Origin: an uncultured Eisenbergiella sp.
GTDB taxonomy: Bacteria; Bacillota; Clostridia; Lachnospirales; Lachnospiraceae
Direction: 5' to 3'
Length of the DNA stretch: 34,888 bases
Assembly (NCBI GenBank): GCA_947627215.1
Contig: CANQVD010000040.1
Location: 1 to 34,888, forward strand
Position 1 is the stretch's first letter. Each line of letters starts with the position of its first letter. A program made the position numbers and the translations under genes. This document shows positions 17,533-25,095 of this stretch, piece after piece. The notes below the pieces were generated by a model. That model was given only the letters and a program-made list of their open reading frames with translations, was not told the DNA's origin and ran no database searches.

Positions 17533-18651
17533 TCATATCTTTATAGCCGCATCGAGGTACCTGCGAATCTGCTCATCCGTATATTCCTTCATTTCTTCAC
17601 CGTTTAACAAACAATAATACCAATCCGTCGTCATTTCTACAGTTTTTTCAATATTCCACACGGGTTTCCATCCAAATACGCTCCGAATTTTCGAACAGTC
17701 CAGACGCAAGAGATTCGCCTCATGCGGCCCCTGGTCTTCCTGTATGCTCCAAGCCTGATATCGTCCTGATAGTTCTCTCCATCTTCTGCAGAACAGGTCC
17801 GCCATCTCCCCCGACGTAATACAGTCCGATTCATTCGGGCCGACATTATAAGCGCCTTCCAAACACTTTTCTTCATATTGCCCCGCTGCAATCATCAAAT
17901 ATGCTGTCACAGGCTCCAAAACATGCTGATAAGGTCTGACTGCCCGCGGATTTCTAATTACGATATCCTTGCCAGTACCTGCCGCACGCACACAATCCGG
18001 AATGATTCTGTCTTTTGCAAAATCCCCCCCTCCGATTACATTTCCAGCCCGGGCCGTTGAAACAGCAAGATCCTGATCCCGAAAAAAGGAATTCCTGTAG
18101 GAACCAGTAACTAATTCGGAACAGGATTTACTATTGGAATACGGGTCATACCCATTTAGCTCCTCATTTTCACGATACCCCCATATCCATTCCCTGTTGA
18201 GATATACTTTATCTGTTGTCACATTCACAAATGATCGTACGCAATCACTGTTCCGGATCGCCTCCAGAACATTCACTGTCCCCATCACATTCGTCTCATA
18301 TGTGTACCTGGGCGCAACGTAGGACTCCCGAACAATCGGCTGCGCCGCCATATGGATAACAACTTCCGACTTAGATTCCACAACTGAGGTTTTCAATTTT
18401 TCATAATCACGAATATCACCTGTAATAGAACGCACCTCCTCACCCAACCCCAATACATCAAAAAGTGAGGGGCCTGATGGTGGTTCCAGCGCATATCCAG
18501 TTACCTCCGCGCCCGCTCTCAGCAATATTTGACACATCCAACTGCCTTTGAATCCAGTATGACCGGTGATAAAAACCTTCTTTCCGTTATAGAATGATAA
18601 CCAATACTTCTGGAATCTTCTTTTCTTAATTTCCCCAACTGCTCTACTCAC
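17533..18651 (-). CDS. rfbG: CDP-glucose 4,6-dehydratase
   Basis: A 372-residue extended SDR that turns CDP-glucose into CDP-4-keto-6-deoxyglucose. VFITGHTGFKGSWM (the family's Rossmann signature), HMAAQPIVRESY, VTTDKVYLNREW and the catalytic YSNSK all match RfbG/DdhB. The start is GTG 18651, overlapping the stop of the upstream gene as GTGA. The normal family N-terminus begins near FYNGKKVFITG; here about 18 extra residues (including GEIKKRRFQKYW) precede it, and their DNA (18605-18645) repeats a segment next to the IS200-type tnpA at 34339-34379. No closer start codon is apparent. It acts between RfbF and RfbH. Confidence 0.95.
   Translation of the reverse strand: MSRAVGEIKKRRFQKYWLSFYNGKKVFITGHTGFKGSWMCQILLRAGAEVTGYALEPPSGPSLFDVLGLGEEVRSITGDIRDYEKLKTSVVESKSEVVIHMAAQPIVRESYVAPRYTYETNVMGTVNVLEAIRNSDCVRSFVNVTTDKVYLNREWIWGYRENEELNGYDPYSNSKSCSELVTGSYRNSFFRDQDLAVSTARAGNVIGGGDFAKDRIIPDCVRAAGTGKDIVIRNPRAVRPYQHVLEPVTAYLMIAAGQYEEKCLEGAYNVGPNESDCITSGEMADLFCRRWRELSGRYQAWSIQEDQGPHEANLLRLDCSKIRSVFGWKPVWNIEKTVEMTTDWYYCLLNGEEMKEYTDEQIRRYLDAAIKI
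18605..18645. repeat. Copy 1 of a 41-base repeat (rfbG 5' end)
   Basis: Bases 18605-18627 are identical to 34339-34361 over 23 positions; the next 18 positions match at 12, giving 35 of 41 overall. Both copies are in the same orientation. On the minus strand this copy encodes the IKKRRFQKY stretch of the unusual RfbG N-terminal extension. Confidence 0.7.
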
Positions 18652-19961
18652 TTTACCCTAACCTCCTCCTTCCTATTGTCGTTCCAGACAGACCACGCAA
18701 AGAAAACAGCCAATATACTTCCAAATAGTATTCTGTACACAAAGTGATAGTGTACTCTTGAATGCTCCGCAAACAGAAACATCCACAAAAATGGCAAAAT
18801 AATGATTAGTCCGTAATCCGCAAAAGTAATCAGAAATTCCTTTCCGGCCGCTTCCCGAATCATTTTCCCTGCACCCAAGATCCCAATGAAAAACAGCGGC
18901 AAAGTTGCCGGAGATTCCAACAGACCCAACACATTATGTCCTGAGCCGATTATAAAATCCAAAATATGCTGCAAAAAACCACTGTTCAATGAGGCTCTCT
19001 GCGCAATATGATTTGAAATGTCTAAAAAAAAATCTGCATTCCCGGAAACAATCCAGGTTAATACCCATTTGGATATCCATGTCAAAGTATAACCCAGGCT
19101 CCAAAATACCCCAGATGACAGGATAACCCGCAGGGAATCCCTACTGTGATAACCTTTTTCCTTTCTGTAACGGGTCACAAGAATTGTGACCGGAACGGTA
19201 AAGGTAATAAGCGGGGTCGTCAGGAAATCAATATAGTTCACAATGCTGCCAACGACAAAAAAAGCAATGCATAATTTCCCCGTTTCCGGCAGATCTTTCC
19301 TAAGGCACCATAACGAGAACAGCAACATAACAGAAAAGCAACTCACGTACTGCATGGAAATCGGGACAGCATAAAAATGAACTGACACCAGTCCCAAAAA
19401 TGTGATTATGCAGTAAATCTTCCCCAGTCTGAAATAAATATAATACAAAAAGGAAGAAAAAAGAAATAGCATAACCAGATACGCCAACGCCCGTATCTGA
19501 GAAATATTAAAAAAATACAGCAGTGGAAAAAGAATCACTGTCATTCCCTGCCAATATCTTCCATAAGACTTTTTTTCAACACTGATCTTTCTTTCGTCCG
19601 CTTTTGCGTTCAAAATTTCGATCAGATTCTCCACACCCAATAAGGGCGGATTCGCGCCTTCTATTTCACAATAATTCGCCTGGAAAGCAGACCTGACAGT
19701 ACCCCCCTCATCCGCGTGATACGCCATATTCCACCAATAGCCGTCCGACCAGTTTTCCGTCTGCGCAACATCTATACATGAGAAAAATCTTTTATAATTT
19801 CCCTCTTCCGCAATCAGTTCCCTACTTTCCTCCAAATGCGCCCTCGCATTGGAAGCTGGAATGCTCCATGCCAGAATCAATAAAACGCTATAAAAAAATA
19901 TAAGCGAAAAAAAAATCAAAATTAATCTGCCTGTATTTTTGCCCGTGAATTCAAATTTCAT
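18648..19961 (-). CDS. Multi-pass membrane protein, GT-C-like
   Basis: A 437-residue protein: one helix (about 11-32), an outward domain of about 110 residues (including AHLEESRELIAEEGNYKRFF, ENWSDGYWWNMAYHADEGG and NANPPLL-like ANPPLLGVEN), then about nine further hydrophobic segments. An N-terminal helix, a soluble loop and many helices is a layout found in GT-C glycosyltransferases that use polyprenyl-phosphate sugars, but I cannot name a family. It lies between rfbH and rfbG inside the CDP-sugar module, so it could handle the product of that pathway. Start ATG 19961 has AGGATC about 13 bases upstream. Its stop overlaps the rfbG start. The DNA is AT-rich. Confidence 0.72.
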   Translation of the reverse strand: MKFEFTGKNTGRLILIFFSLIFFYSVLLILAWSIPASNARAHLEESRELIAEEGNYKRFFSCIDVAQTENWSDGYWWNMAYHADEGGTVRSAFQANYCEIEGANPPLLGVENLIEILNAKADERKISVEKKSYGRYWQGMTVILFPLLYFFNISQIRALAYLVMLFLFSSFLYYIYFRLGKIYCIITFLGLVSVHFYAVPISMQYVSCFSVMLLFSLWCLRKDLPETGKLCIAFFVVGSIVNYIDFLTTPLITFTVPVTILVTRYRKEKGYHSRDSLRVILSSGVFWSLGYTLTWISKWVLTWIVSGNADFFLDISNHIAQRASLNSGFLQHILDFIIGSGHNVLGLLESPATLPLFFIGILGAGKMIREAAGKEFLITFADYGLIIILPFLWMFLFAEHSRVHYHFVYRILFGSILAVFFAWSVWNDNRKEEVRVK

Positions 19962-19996
19962 TGATATATGATCCTATTATTCAAACATAAATATTG

Positions 19997-21346
19997 TCAA
20001 ACATCAGAATATCTCACAATATCCTTGATACTCCCCACCATATAATCAAGCATTAACTGCGTCATTCCCGGATACACGCCGATCCAGAAAGAATCCCTCA
20101 TAATCCGATCTGTATTCTTTAACTGGCCGACAACCCGGTATCCAACGCCATTCCTACGCATTTCATCAAAACAGGGATGCCTCAACAGATTTCCAGCAAA
20201 CAGCATACGGGTCTGGATCCCTTTCTTTTCCAACTGCTGTACTATCTCGTTCCTGTCAATTCCCTCCCGACATGTAATCAGGAAACCAAACCAGCTCGGA
20301 TCCGAATCAAGACAAGGCTCCGGAAGAATCAGCTTATCAGTAACGGAGCTAAGGCCTTCCTTCAGATATGAAAAATTTTCTTTCCTGCGCGCAATAAACA
20401 TCGGGAGCTTTTCCAGTTGTGCACAACCGATTGCCGCCTGCATATCCGTTGCCTTCAGATTATAGCCCAAATGAGAATATACATATTTATGGTCATATCC
20501 CAACGGGAGTTCTCCGTACTCCCTGTCAAATCGATGCCCGCACAAATTATCCCGGCCGGATGGGCAGGAACAGTCCCGCCCCCAATCACGGAAGGATCGA
20601 ATACACTTATGGAGAAGCGGATGATTGGTGTATACCGCGCCCCCCTCTCCCATCGTCATATGATGCGCCGGATAAAAACTGGATGTCCCGATATCCCCCA
20701 CCGTTCCTGTATAATGCGCTTTTCCATCCAGATAATAGATCGCGCCCAGAGCATCGCAATTGTCCTCGATCAGCCAAAGCCCATGCTGATCACAAAACCG
20801 TTTCACTGTTCTCAGATCAAAAGGATTCCCCAGCGTATGCGCGATCATAACGGCACGCGTTTTCTCTGACAAAGCTTCTTCCAGCAGCTTCACATCAATA
20901 TTATACTGCGGTATCGTTACGTCCACAAAAACAGGAACGGCGCCGTACTGAATAATCGGCGCCACCGTGGTCGGGAACCCCGCCGCCACTGTAATCACCT
21001 CATCGCCCCTTTTTATTGCGCGTTCCTTAAGCAACGGAGATGTCAGCGCCATAAAAGCGATTAAATTGGCGGAAGATCCGGAATTCACCAAGGAACAATA
21101 TCTGACGTTCAGATATTGCCCTAATTTTGCTTCGAACTCATCTGTATAACGTCCGGAAGTAAGCCAAAACTCCAGCGCACTGTCCACGAGATTCTGCATT
21201 TCTTTTTCATCGTATACCCTGGACGCATAGGGGATCCGATCCCCCGGCTCATACCCTTTTTTCCCGCTGTGAAAAGCCCGAAAATATTCTCCCGTAAACT
21301 CTAAGATTTTTTCCCTCGCCTGTGCTTCAGTCATATTTTCAAACAT
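19997..21346 (-). CDS. rfbH: CDP-4-keto-6-deoxyglucose 3-dehydrase (E1)
   Basis: A 449-residue PMP- and iron-sulfur-dependent enzyme removing the C3 hydroxyl of CDP-4-keto-6-deoxyglucose. In the stretch SSFYPAHHMTMGEGG, His228 replaces the Schiff-base lysine of ordinary aminotransferases, the hallmark of E1. The four expected 2Fe-2S cysteines are all there: C197, C259, C261 and C269, i.e. C-x61-C-x1-C-x7-C; the Yersinia enzyme has C-x57-C-x1-C-x7-C, so only the first spacing differs, by four residues. I chose ATG 21346 (GGAG 5 bases upstream); the frame is open 17 codons further but into rfbF. The partner reductase E3 (AscD/DdhD type) is not in the window. Confidence 0.95.
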   Translation of the reverse strand: MFENMTEAQAREKILEFTGEYFRAFHSGKKGYEPGDRIPYASRVYDEKEMQNLVDSALEFWLTSGRYTDEFEAKLGQYLNVRYCSLVNSGSSANLIAFMALTSPLLKERAIKRGDEVITVAAGFPTTVAPIIQYGAVPVFVDVTIPQYNIDVKLLEEALSEKTRAVMIAHTLGNPFDLRTVKRFCDQHGLWLIEDNCDALGAIYYLDGKAHYTGTVGDIGTSSFYPAHHMTMGEGGAVYTNHPLLHKCIRSFRDWGRDCSCPSGRDNLCGHRFDREYGELPLGYDHKYVYSHLGYNLKATDMQAAIGCAQLEKLPMFIARRKENFSYLKEGLSSVTDKLILPEPCLDSDPSWFGFLITCREGIDRNEIVQQLEKKGIQTRMLFAGNLLRHPCFDEMRRNGVGYRVVGQLKNTDRIMRDSFWIGVYPGMTQLMLDYMVGSIKDIVRYSDV

Positions 21347-21348
21347 GT

Positions 21349-22134
21349 CTACTCCATATCCTTCCATACTTTCCAGGGCGCAGTTCCTTCTTCCCACAAC
21401 CGCTCTAGATAATCCCGATCATGCACTGTATCCATAGGCGCCCAAAATCCCTCATGCCGATACGCTGCCATCTGACCATCCCGAGCCAGCTTCTCAAACG
21501 GTCCCGCCTCAAGCATTTGGCTCCCATCTCCCAAATAATCAAATATTTCCCGATTCAGAACCATATAGCCAATGTTGAGCCAAACCTGATCTCCCCTATC
21601 CTTTTCTCGAAATCCCTGCACCAAACCGTTGGCAGATATCTGCAAACCTCCAAATCTCCCTTCCGGCTGCGTAACAGATATCGTAGCGATTTTTCCCTGT
21701 CGCCGATGGAAATCCCACAGAGCGTCAAGATCAATATTTCCCACTCCATCCCCGTATGTCAGCATAAATTCTTCGTCTTTTCCAAGATATTCCCTGATCC
21801 GCAAAATACGGCCGGCCGTCAATGTGTTCTCACCGGTATCGGCCAATGTAACACGCCATGGCTCCACTCTGGAAAAATGTGTCTGCTCGGAATCACTCCC
21901 CATATTAAATGTCAAATCAGTCTGATGACGGTAATATCTGGTGAAATACTCCTTGATCATCCTGCCCTTATATCCGCAGCAAATGATAAAATCCCGATAT
22001 CCATATGCGGAATATATTTTCATAATATGCCATAAAATCGGTTTTCCGGCTATTTCCACCATTGGCTTTGGACGGAAACGAGACTCCTCGCTTATGCGCG
22101 TCCCTTTTCCCCCCGCCAATATCACTGTTTTCAT
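21349..22134 (-). CDS. rfbF: Glucose-1-phosphate cytidylyltransferase
   Basis: A 261-residue nucleotidyltransferase making CDP-glucose from CTP and glucose-1-phosphate. MKTVILAGGKGTRISEES followed by RPKPMVEIAGKPILWHIMK is the RfbF signature; DFIICCGYKGRMIKEYF, EPWRVTLADTGENTLTAGR, FMLTYGDGVGNID and the closing GFWAPMDTVHDRDYLERLWE also match. ATG 22134 overlaps the stop of the upstream paralogue (ATGA). rfbH begins 2 bases after its TAG stop. This is the copy expected to be catalytically active. Confidence 0.95.
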   Translation of the reverse strand: MKTVILAGGKGTRISEESRFRPKPMVEIAGKPILWHIMKIYSAYGYRDFIICCGYKGRMIKEYFTRYYRHQTDLTFNMGSDSEQTHFSRVEPWRVTLADTGENTLTAGRILRIREYLGKDEEFMLTYGDGVGNIDLDALWDFHRRQGKIATISVTQPEGRFGGLQISANGLVQGFREKDRGDQVWLNIGYMVLNREIFDYLGDGSQMLEAGPFEKLARDGQMAAYRHEGFWAPMDTVHDRDYLERLWEEGTAPWKVWKDME

Positions 22135-22913
22135 CTTCGCTCCTGTTCCCAGACTTTCCATGGCGCCATGCCCGCATTCCAAAGGTTTTCCATTTCACTT
22201 CTGTCTCTGACCGTCTCTACCGGCATCCAGAACCCCCGATGTTTATAAACATGTATCTGATCCAATTGCTTCAAAACCCTAAATAACTGATCCTCCAGGC
22301 TGTAATTTCCATTCAGATAATGGAAAATCCTCTTATTAAACACATAAATATTCGCGTCGGTCCACGCCTCAAATTCCTCTTTTTGTTCTTTTTTTTCCCT
22401 CAAACAATCCCGACCGTCGACAACGATCAACTGATTTCTCCCTGTAGGAGCCGCCGCAGCCATTGTAGCCATCCGTCCGGCTCCATGATGTTCCTCTACC
22501 AATTTCCGGACATCTAAATCTGACAGGCAATCCCCATAGGAAACGACAAACTCTTCTTCTTTGATATATTCCCGGATTCTGCTAATCCGTTCTCCTGTCG
22601 CAGAATAAAGCCCGGTATCCACAATTGTGACCTTCCAATCCTCCGATACTTTTTTATGTATTTCTATTTTGTTATTCAGAAGGTCTACCGTAATATCTGA
22701 GTTATACAGATAAAAATCCGCAAAATAATCCTTGATTATCTCAGCCTTATAACCGCCGCAGATGATAAACTCATGAAATCCATACCAAGAAAACTCTTTC
22801 ATAATATGCCACAGGATTGGCATTTCTCCAATCAACGCCATCGGTTTGGGGATCTCTTCCCTGCCGCTTGCAATCGTGCTTGGCTGGCCGCCCGCCAAAA
22901 TTACGACTTTCAT
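22131..22913 (-). CDS. RfbF-like nucleotidyltransferase paralogue with altered active site
   Basis: A 260-residue homologue of the neighbouring rfbF: KPMALIGEMPILWHIMKEF, EFIICGGYKAEIIKDYF, DWKVTIVDTGLYSATGERI and GFWMPVETVRDRSEMENLW align along the full length. The nucleotide-binding signature, however, is LAGGQPSTIASGREEIPKPM: the usual G-T-R is P-S-T, so the catalytic Arg is gone while the PKP Lys is kept. GDGV is GDCL, and the FGG/EKP segments are also lost. It may be a non-catalytic partner or regulator of RfbF, or use another substrate. ATG 22913 has a strong AAGGAG site; its stop overlaps rfbF, so the two are made together. Confidence 0.85.
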   Translation of the reverse strand: MKVVILAGGQPSTIASGREEIPKPMALIGEMPILWHIMKEFSWYGFHEFIICGGYKAEIIKDYFADFYLYNSDITVDLLNNKIEIHKKVSEDWKVTIVDTGLYSATGERISRIREYIKEEEFVVSYGDCLSDLDVRKLVEEHHGAGRMATMAAAAPTGRNQLIVVDGRDCLREKKEQKEEFEAWTDANIYVFNKRIFHYLNGNYSLEDQLFRVLKQLDQIHVYKHRGFWMPVETVRDRSEMENLWNAGMAPWKVWEQERR

Positions 22914-22987
22914 AAAACTCCTTTTCTTTCTAAAAACACTAAGCCGCTATAGATACCTTCCCGATACATGATGCCTTTGCCTGTTAT

Positions 22988-23992
22988 TCATTCCTTCATG
23001 TAATGCAGATATAAATAATCATCCATATTCAAATACTCTTGCACTCTGTGATAATTATCTAAAATCGCCGGAAGACGCTGTTCATATTCCTTTGCATTAC
23101 ATTGCTGCAGGACACGTCTTATGTCCTGCGGATCAGATGTTTCCAATTTAATTATTCCATCCATATTAAAAAATTGATGGATCTTTCTGGCTCCCATATA
23201 AACAGGAATCGTCTGCGCAGCAAAACAATTCGTCAGCTTCTCGCAAAAGAAATAATCAGATATCTGGTTCTCAATCGCAATACTATATCTGTAATCCGCC
23301 AGCGTATCTTCGATGGGACAAACCATCCCACCGTCCAGCGTTCCATATACATCGGCCAACTTTTCCTTTTGACAGATACGGGCCACTTCAATCCGAAAAC
23401 GGTGCAAATCACACTGTAACTTATTTGACGAAACAATAGAAACATTTCGCGTCTTTTTTTCATACTGCCTGTCATTTAACACGGCCTTGCTATCATCCAC
23501 GCCATACCAAACTGCAGCGCAGACCGGATAAAATTTCGCATTCTCTATCTCGTTTAACAATTGATCATCGTATGTGAAAACCGCCAGGAACTCTTTTTCC
23601 AACCCCCTATTCTTTCGAAAGATATGATAGTCATGCGGCACAATCGCCCTGGACTCTAACATAATACCATATTTTCTGGTTGGACACCCCATTGTTTCCA
23701 ACATCGCCTGATGAGAATAAAAATGTGTATCCAATCCGTAATTATAACGATCCCAGATGAAATATCTGCTGTTATTCCAATACGGATTGCTGGCGCGATG
23801 AAAATCGCGGATGAAAAAACTATCCATCCGCTCTCCCGCCTGATTGTATATTTTCAGCTTTCTTGGACTCATCTGAGCGTTAATGTTGTATAAGGGATAG
23901 TAAAAAAACATATCACCTTGATGAAATTTATTGTAAATATTCCTAAGAAAGCGTGAGTTATACGTTCGGCTGCGGATAATTTTCTTATTCAT
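22988..23992 (-). CDS. GT10-like (fucosyltransferase-type) glycosyltransferase
   Basis: A 334-residue protein. Residues 234-268 (YRYSIAIENQISDYFFCEKL then CFAAQTIPVYMGA) match the most conserved block of GT10 alpha-1,3/1,4-fucosyltransferases, where the pattern is a [F/Y]xxExS...EK...P[V/I]YxG. VSIVSSNK (184-191) and the RFRIEVARIC region fit the start of the donor domain. Upstream residues are basic and unlike well-known members. No GDP-fucose genes are in the window, so the donor may come from elsewhere or differ. ATG 23992 overlaps the previous stop (ATGA). Confidence 0.8.
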   Translation of the reverse strand: MNKKIIRSRTYNSRFLRNIYNKFHQGDMFFYYPLYNINAQMSPRKLKIYNQAGERMDSFFIRDFHRASNPYWNNSRYFIWDRYNYGLDTHFYSHQAMLETMGCPTRKYGIMLESRAIVPHDYHIFRKNRGLEKEFLAVFTYDDQLLNEIENAKFYPVCAAVWYGVDDSKAVLNDRQYEKKTRNVSIVSSNKLQCDLHRFRIEVARICQKEKLADVYGTLDGGMVCPIEDTLADYRYSIAIENQISDYFFCEKLTNCFAAQTIPVYMGARKIHQFFNMDGIIKLETSDPQDIRRVLQQCNAKEYEQRLPAILDNYHRVQEYLNMDDYLYLHYMKE

Positions 23993-24855
23993 GATTTTCC
24001 CATCTCACTATACATCCTTCTCTGATGAAACCATTGATACCAATACCACTCTTCCCGTTTTTCCCTGAAAACATACAAAATCCATCCAATATCGTGTCGC
24101 TTAATCCCAGACCAAATATCACACCAAAATTTTTTTCTTTGCATCTTTTTAATATCTTTTACAGATAATAACAGAGAATGATGATAAACGCAAAAAAACG
24201 GAAAAGGGAATTGCTCAATGCAGGGAATTCCATTTCTCCCCATAAGCAAAGAAAGAATACTCTGATCGTGTCTATGCTCTCGGAACCCCTCGTAATTATC
24301 TCTTCCATATATATTCGGACTATCTGTTATCAGTTGATATTTTTGACACCAGGAAAGCCACTCCTCAACGAACTTTATAGTCTCCGCAGTCTTTTTTAAA
24401 ATTAACAGTCCCGCATGACACTGTGTTTGGCTGATATAAGGTTCCCTATCCAACCCCAATGCGATGAACACATCTCTTTTCGTCCAATCCTTCTCAGAAT
24501 ATCCTCCGCGCTTACTCCCCGCCATATCTATATGTTGCTTCTCCATCCATTGTATCACATTTCTAACGCTGTTTCTATAATAAAAGCTTCCCCCATCCAA
24601 ATAAATCAGCCAATCCCCATATTCAATCATATCTAATGCTTTTCGGATAAAATACGGTTTCCAAAGATAACAACTCTTTCGCCGTCCTACACCTGCAGCA
24701 AAAATTTCCGCGTTTTTTTTTCGAAACTCTTCATCAATATTTTCTAAATGAAACCCCAGCGTCTTATCCACTTTCCCTTTTTTCCTGGCTGTTTCCAACT
24801 GAAATCGTACAGATGGATAATATTGATTATCACCACAGGCCATTGCATAAATCAT
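23989..24855 (-). CDS. Putative GT-A type glycosyltransferase, family unassigned
   Basis: A 288-residue protein I do not recognise by name. YLWKPYFIRKAL followed by DWLIYLDGGSFYYRN looks like the donor/metal site of a GT-A transferase (acidic residue after a hydrophobic strand), and REHRHDQSILSLLMGRNGI near residue 210 resembles the H-D-Q-S element that closes the active site of several such families. SQTQCHAGLLILKKT also fits. There are no membrane helices. ATG 24855 has AGGAGG 6 bases upstream. It follows a 240-base gap in which I see no gene, and is coupled by ATGA to the GT10-like gene. Role: probably one sugar transfer in the repeat unit. Confidence 0.6.
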   Translation of the reverse strand: MIYAMACGDNQYYPSVRFQLETARKKGKVDKTLGFHLENIDEEFRKKNAEIFAAGVGRRKSCYLWKPYFIRKALDMIEYGDWLIYLDGGSFYYRNSVRNVIQWMEKQHIDMAGSKRGGYSEKDWTKRDVFIALGLDREPYISQTQCHAGLLILKKTAETIKFVEEWLSWCQKYQLITDSPNIYGRDNYEGFREHRHDQSILSLLMGRNGIPCIEQFPFPFFCVYHHSLLLSVKDIKKMQRKKFWCDIWSGIKRHDIGWILYVFREKREEWYWYQWFHQRRMYSEMGKS

Positions 24856-25095
24856 CCTTGCCCTCCTATTATGTTATGAAGTAATTTTTGTCAAGAGGTA
24901 AAGCCATACTTTACATTTTTTCCCCCTAACAAGTCTCACATTTTGATCTTCTGACAGCACTGGAAAAAGATTCTGATTTCACAGTCCCCCGCCATTGGCC
25001 GCTCTGGTATTCGTGGATTAGTTATCTACAAATTAATAGTCCGCCGAAATGCCCCGGCATGTAAAAGCATACTTTTAAGACCAGTTATGTTTTAT

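Noticed and set aside
24870-25095. TTGACA followed by AT-rich DNA just upstream of the gene starting at 24855, as a promoter
   Set aside because: Any -10 element at proper spacing would place the transcript start at or after the ribosome site AGGAGG, so the gene could not be translated normally. The rest of the 240-base gap shows no gene and no clear element.
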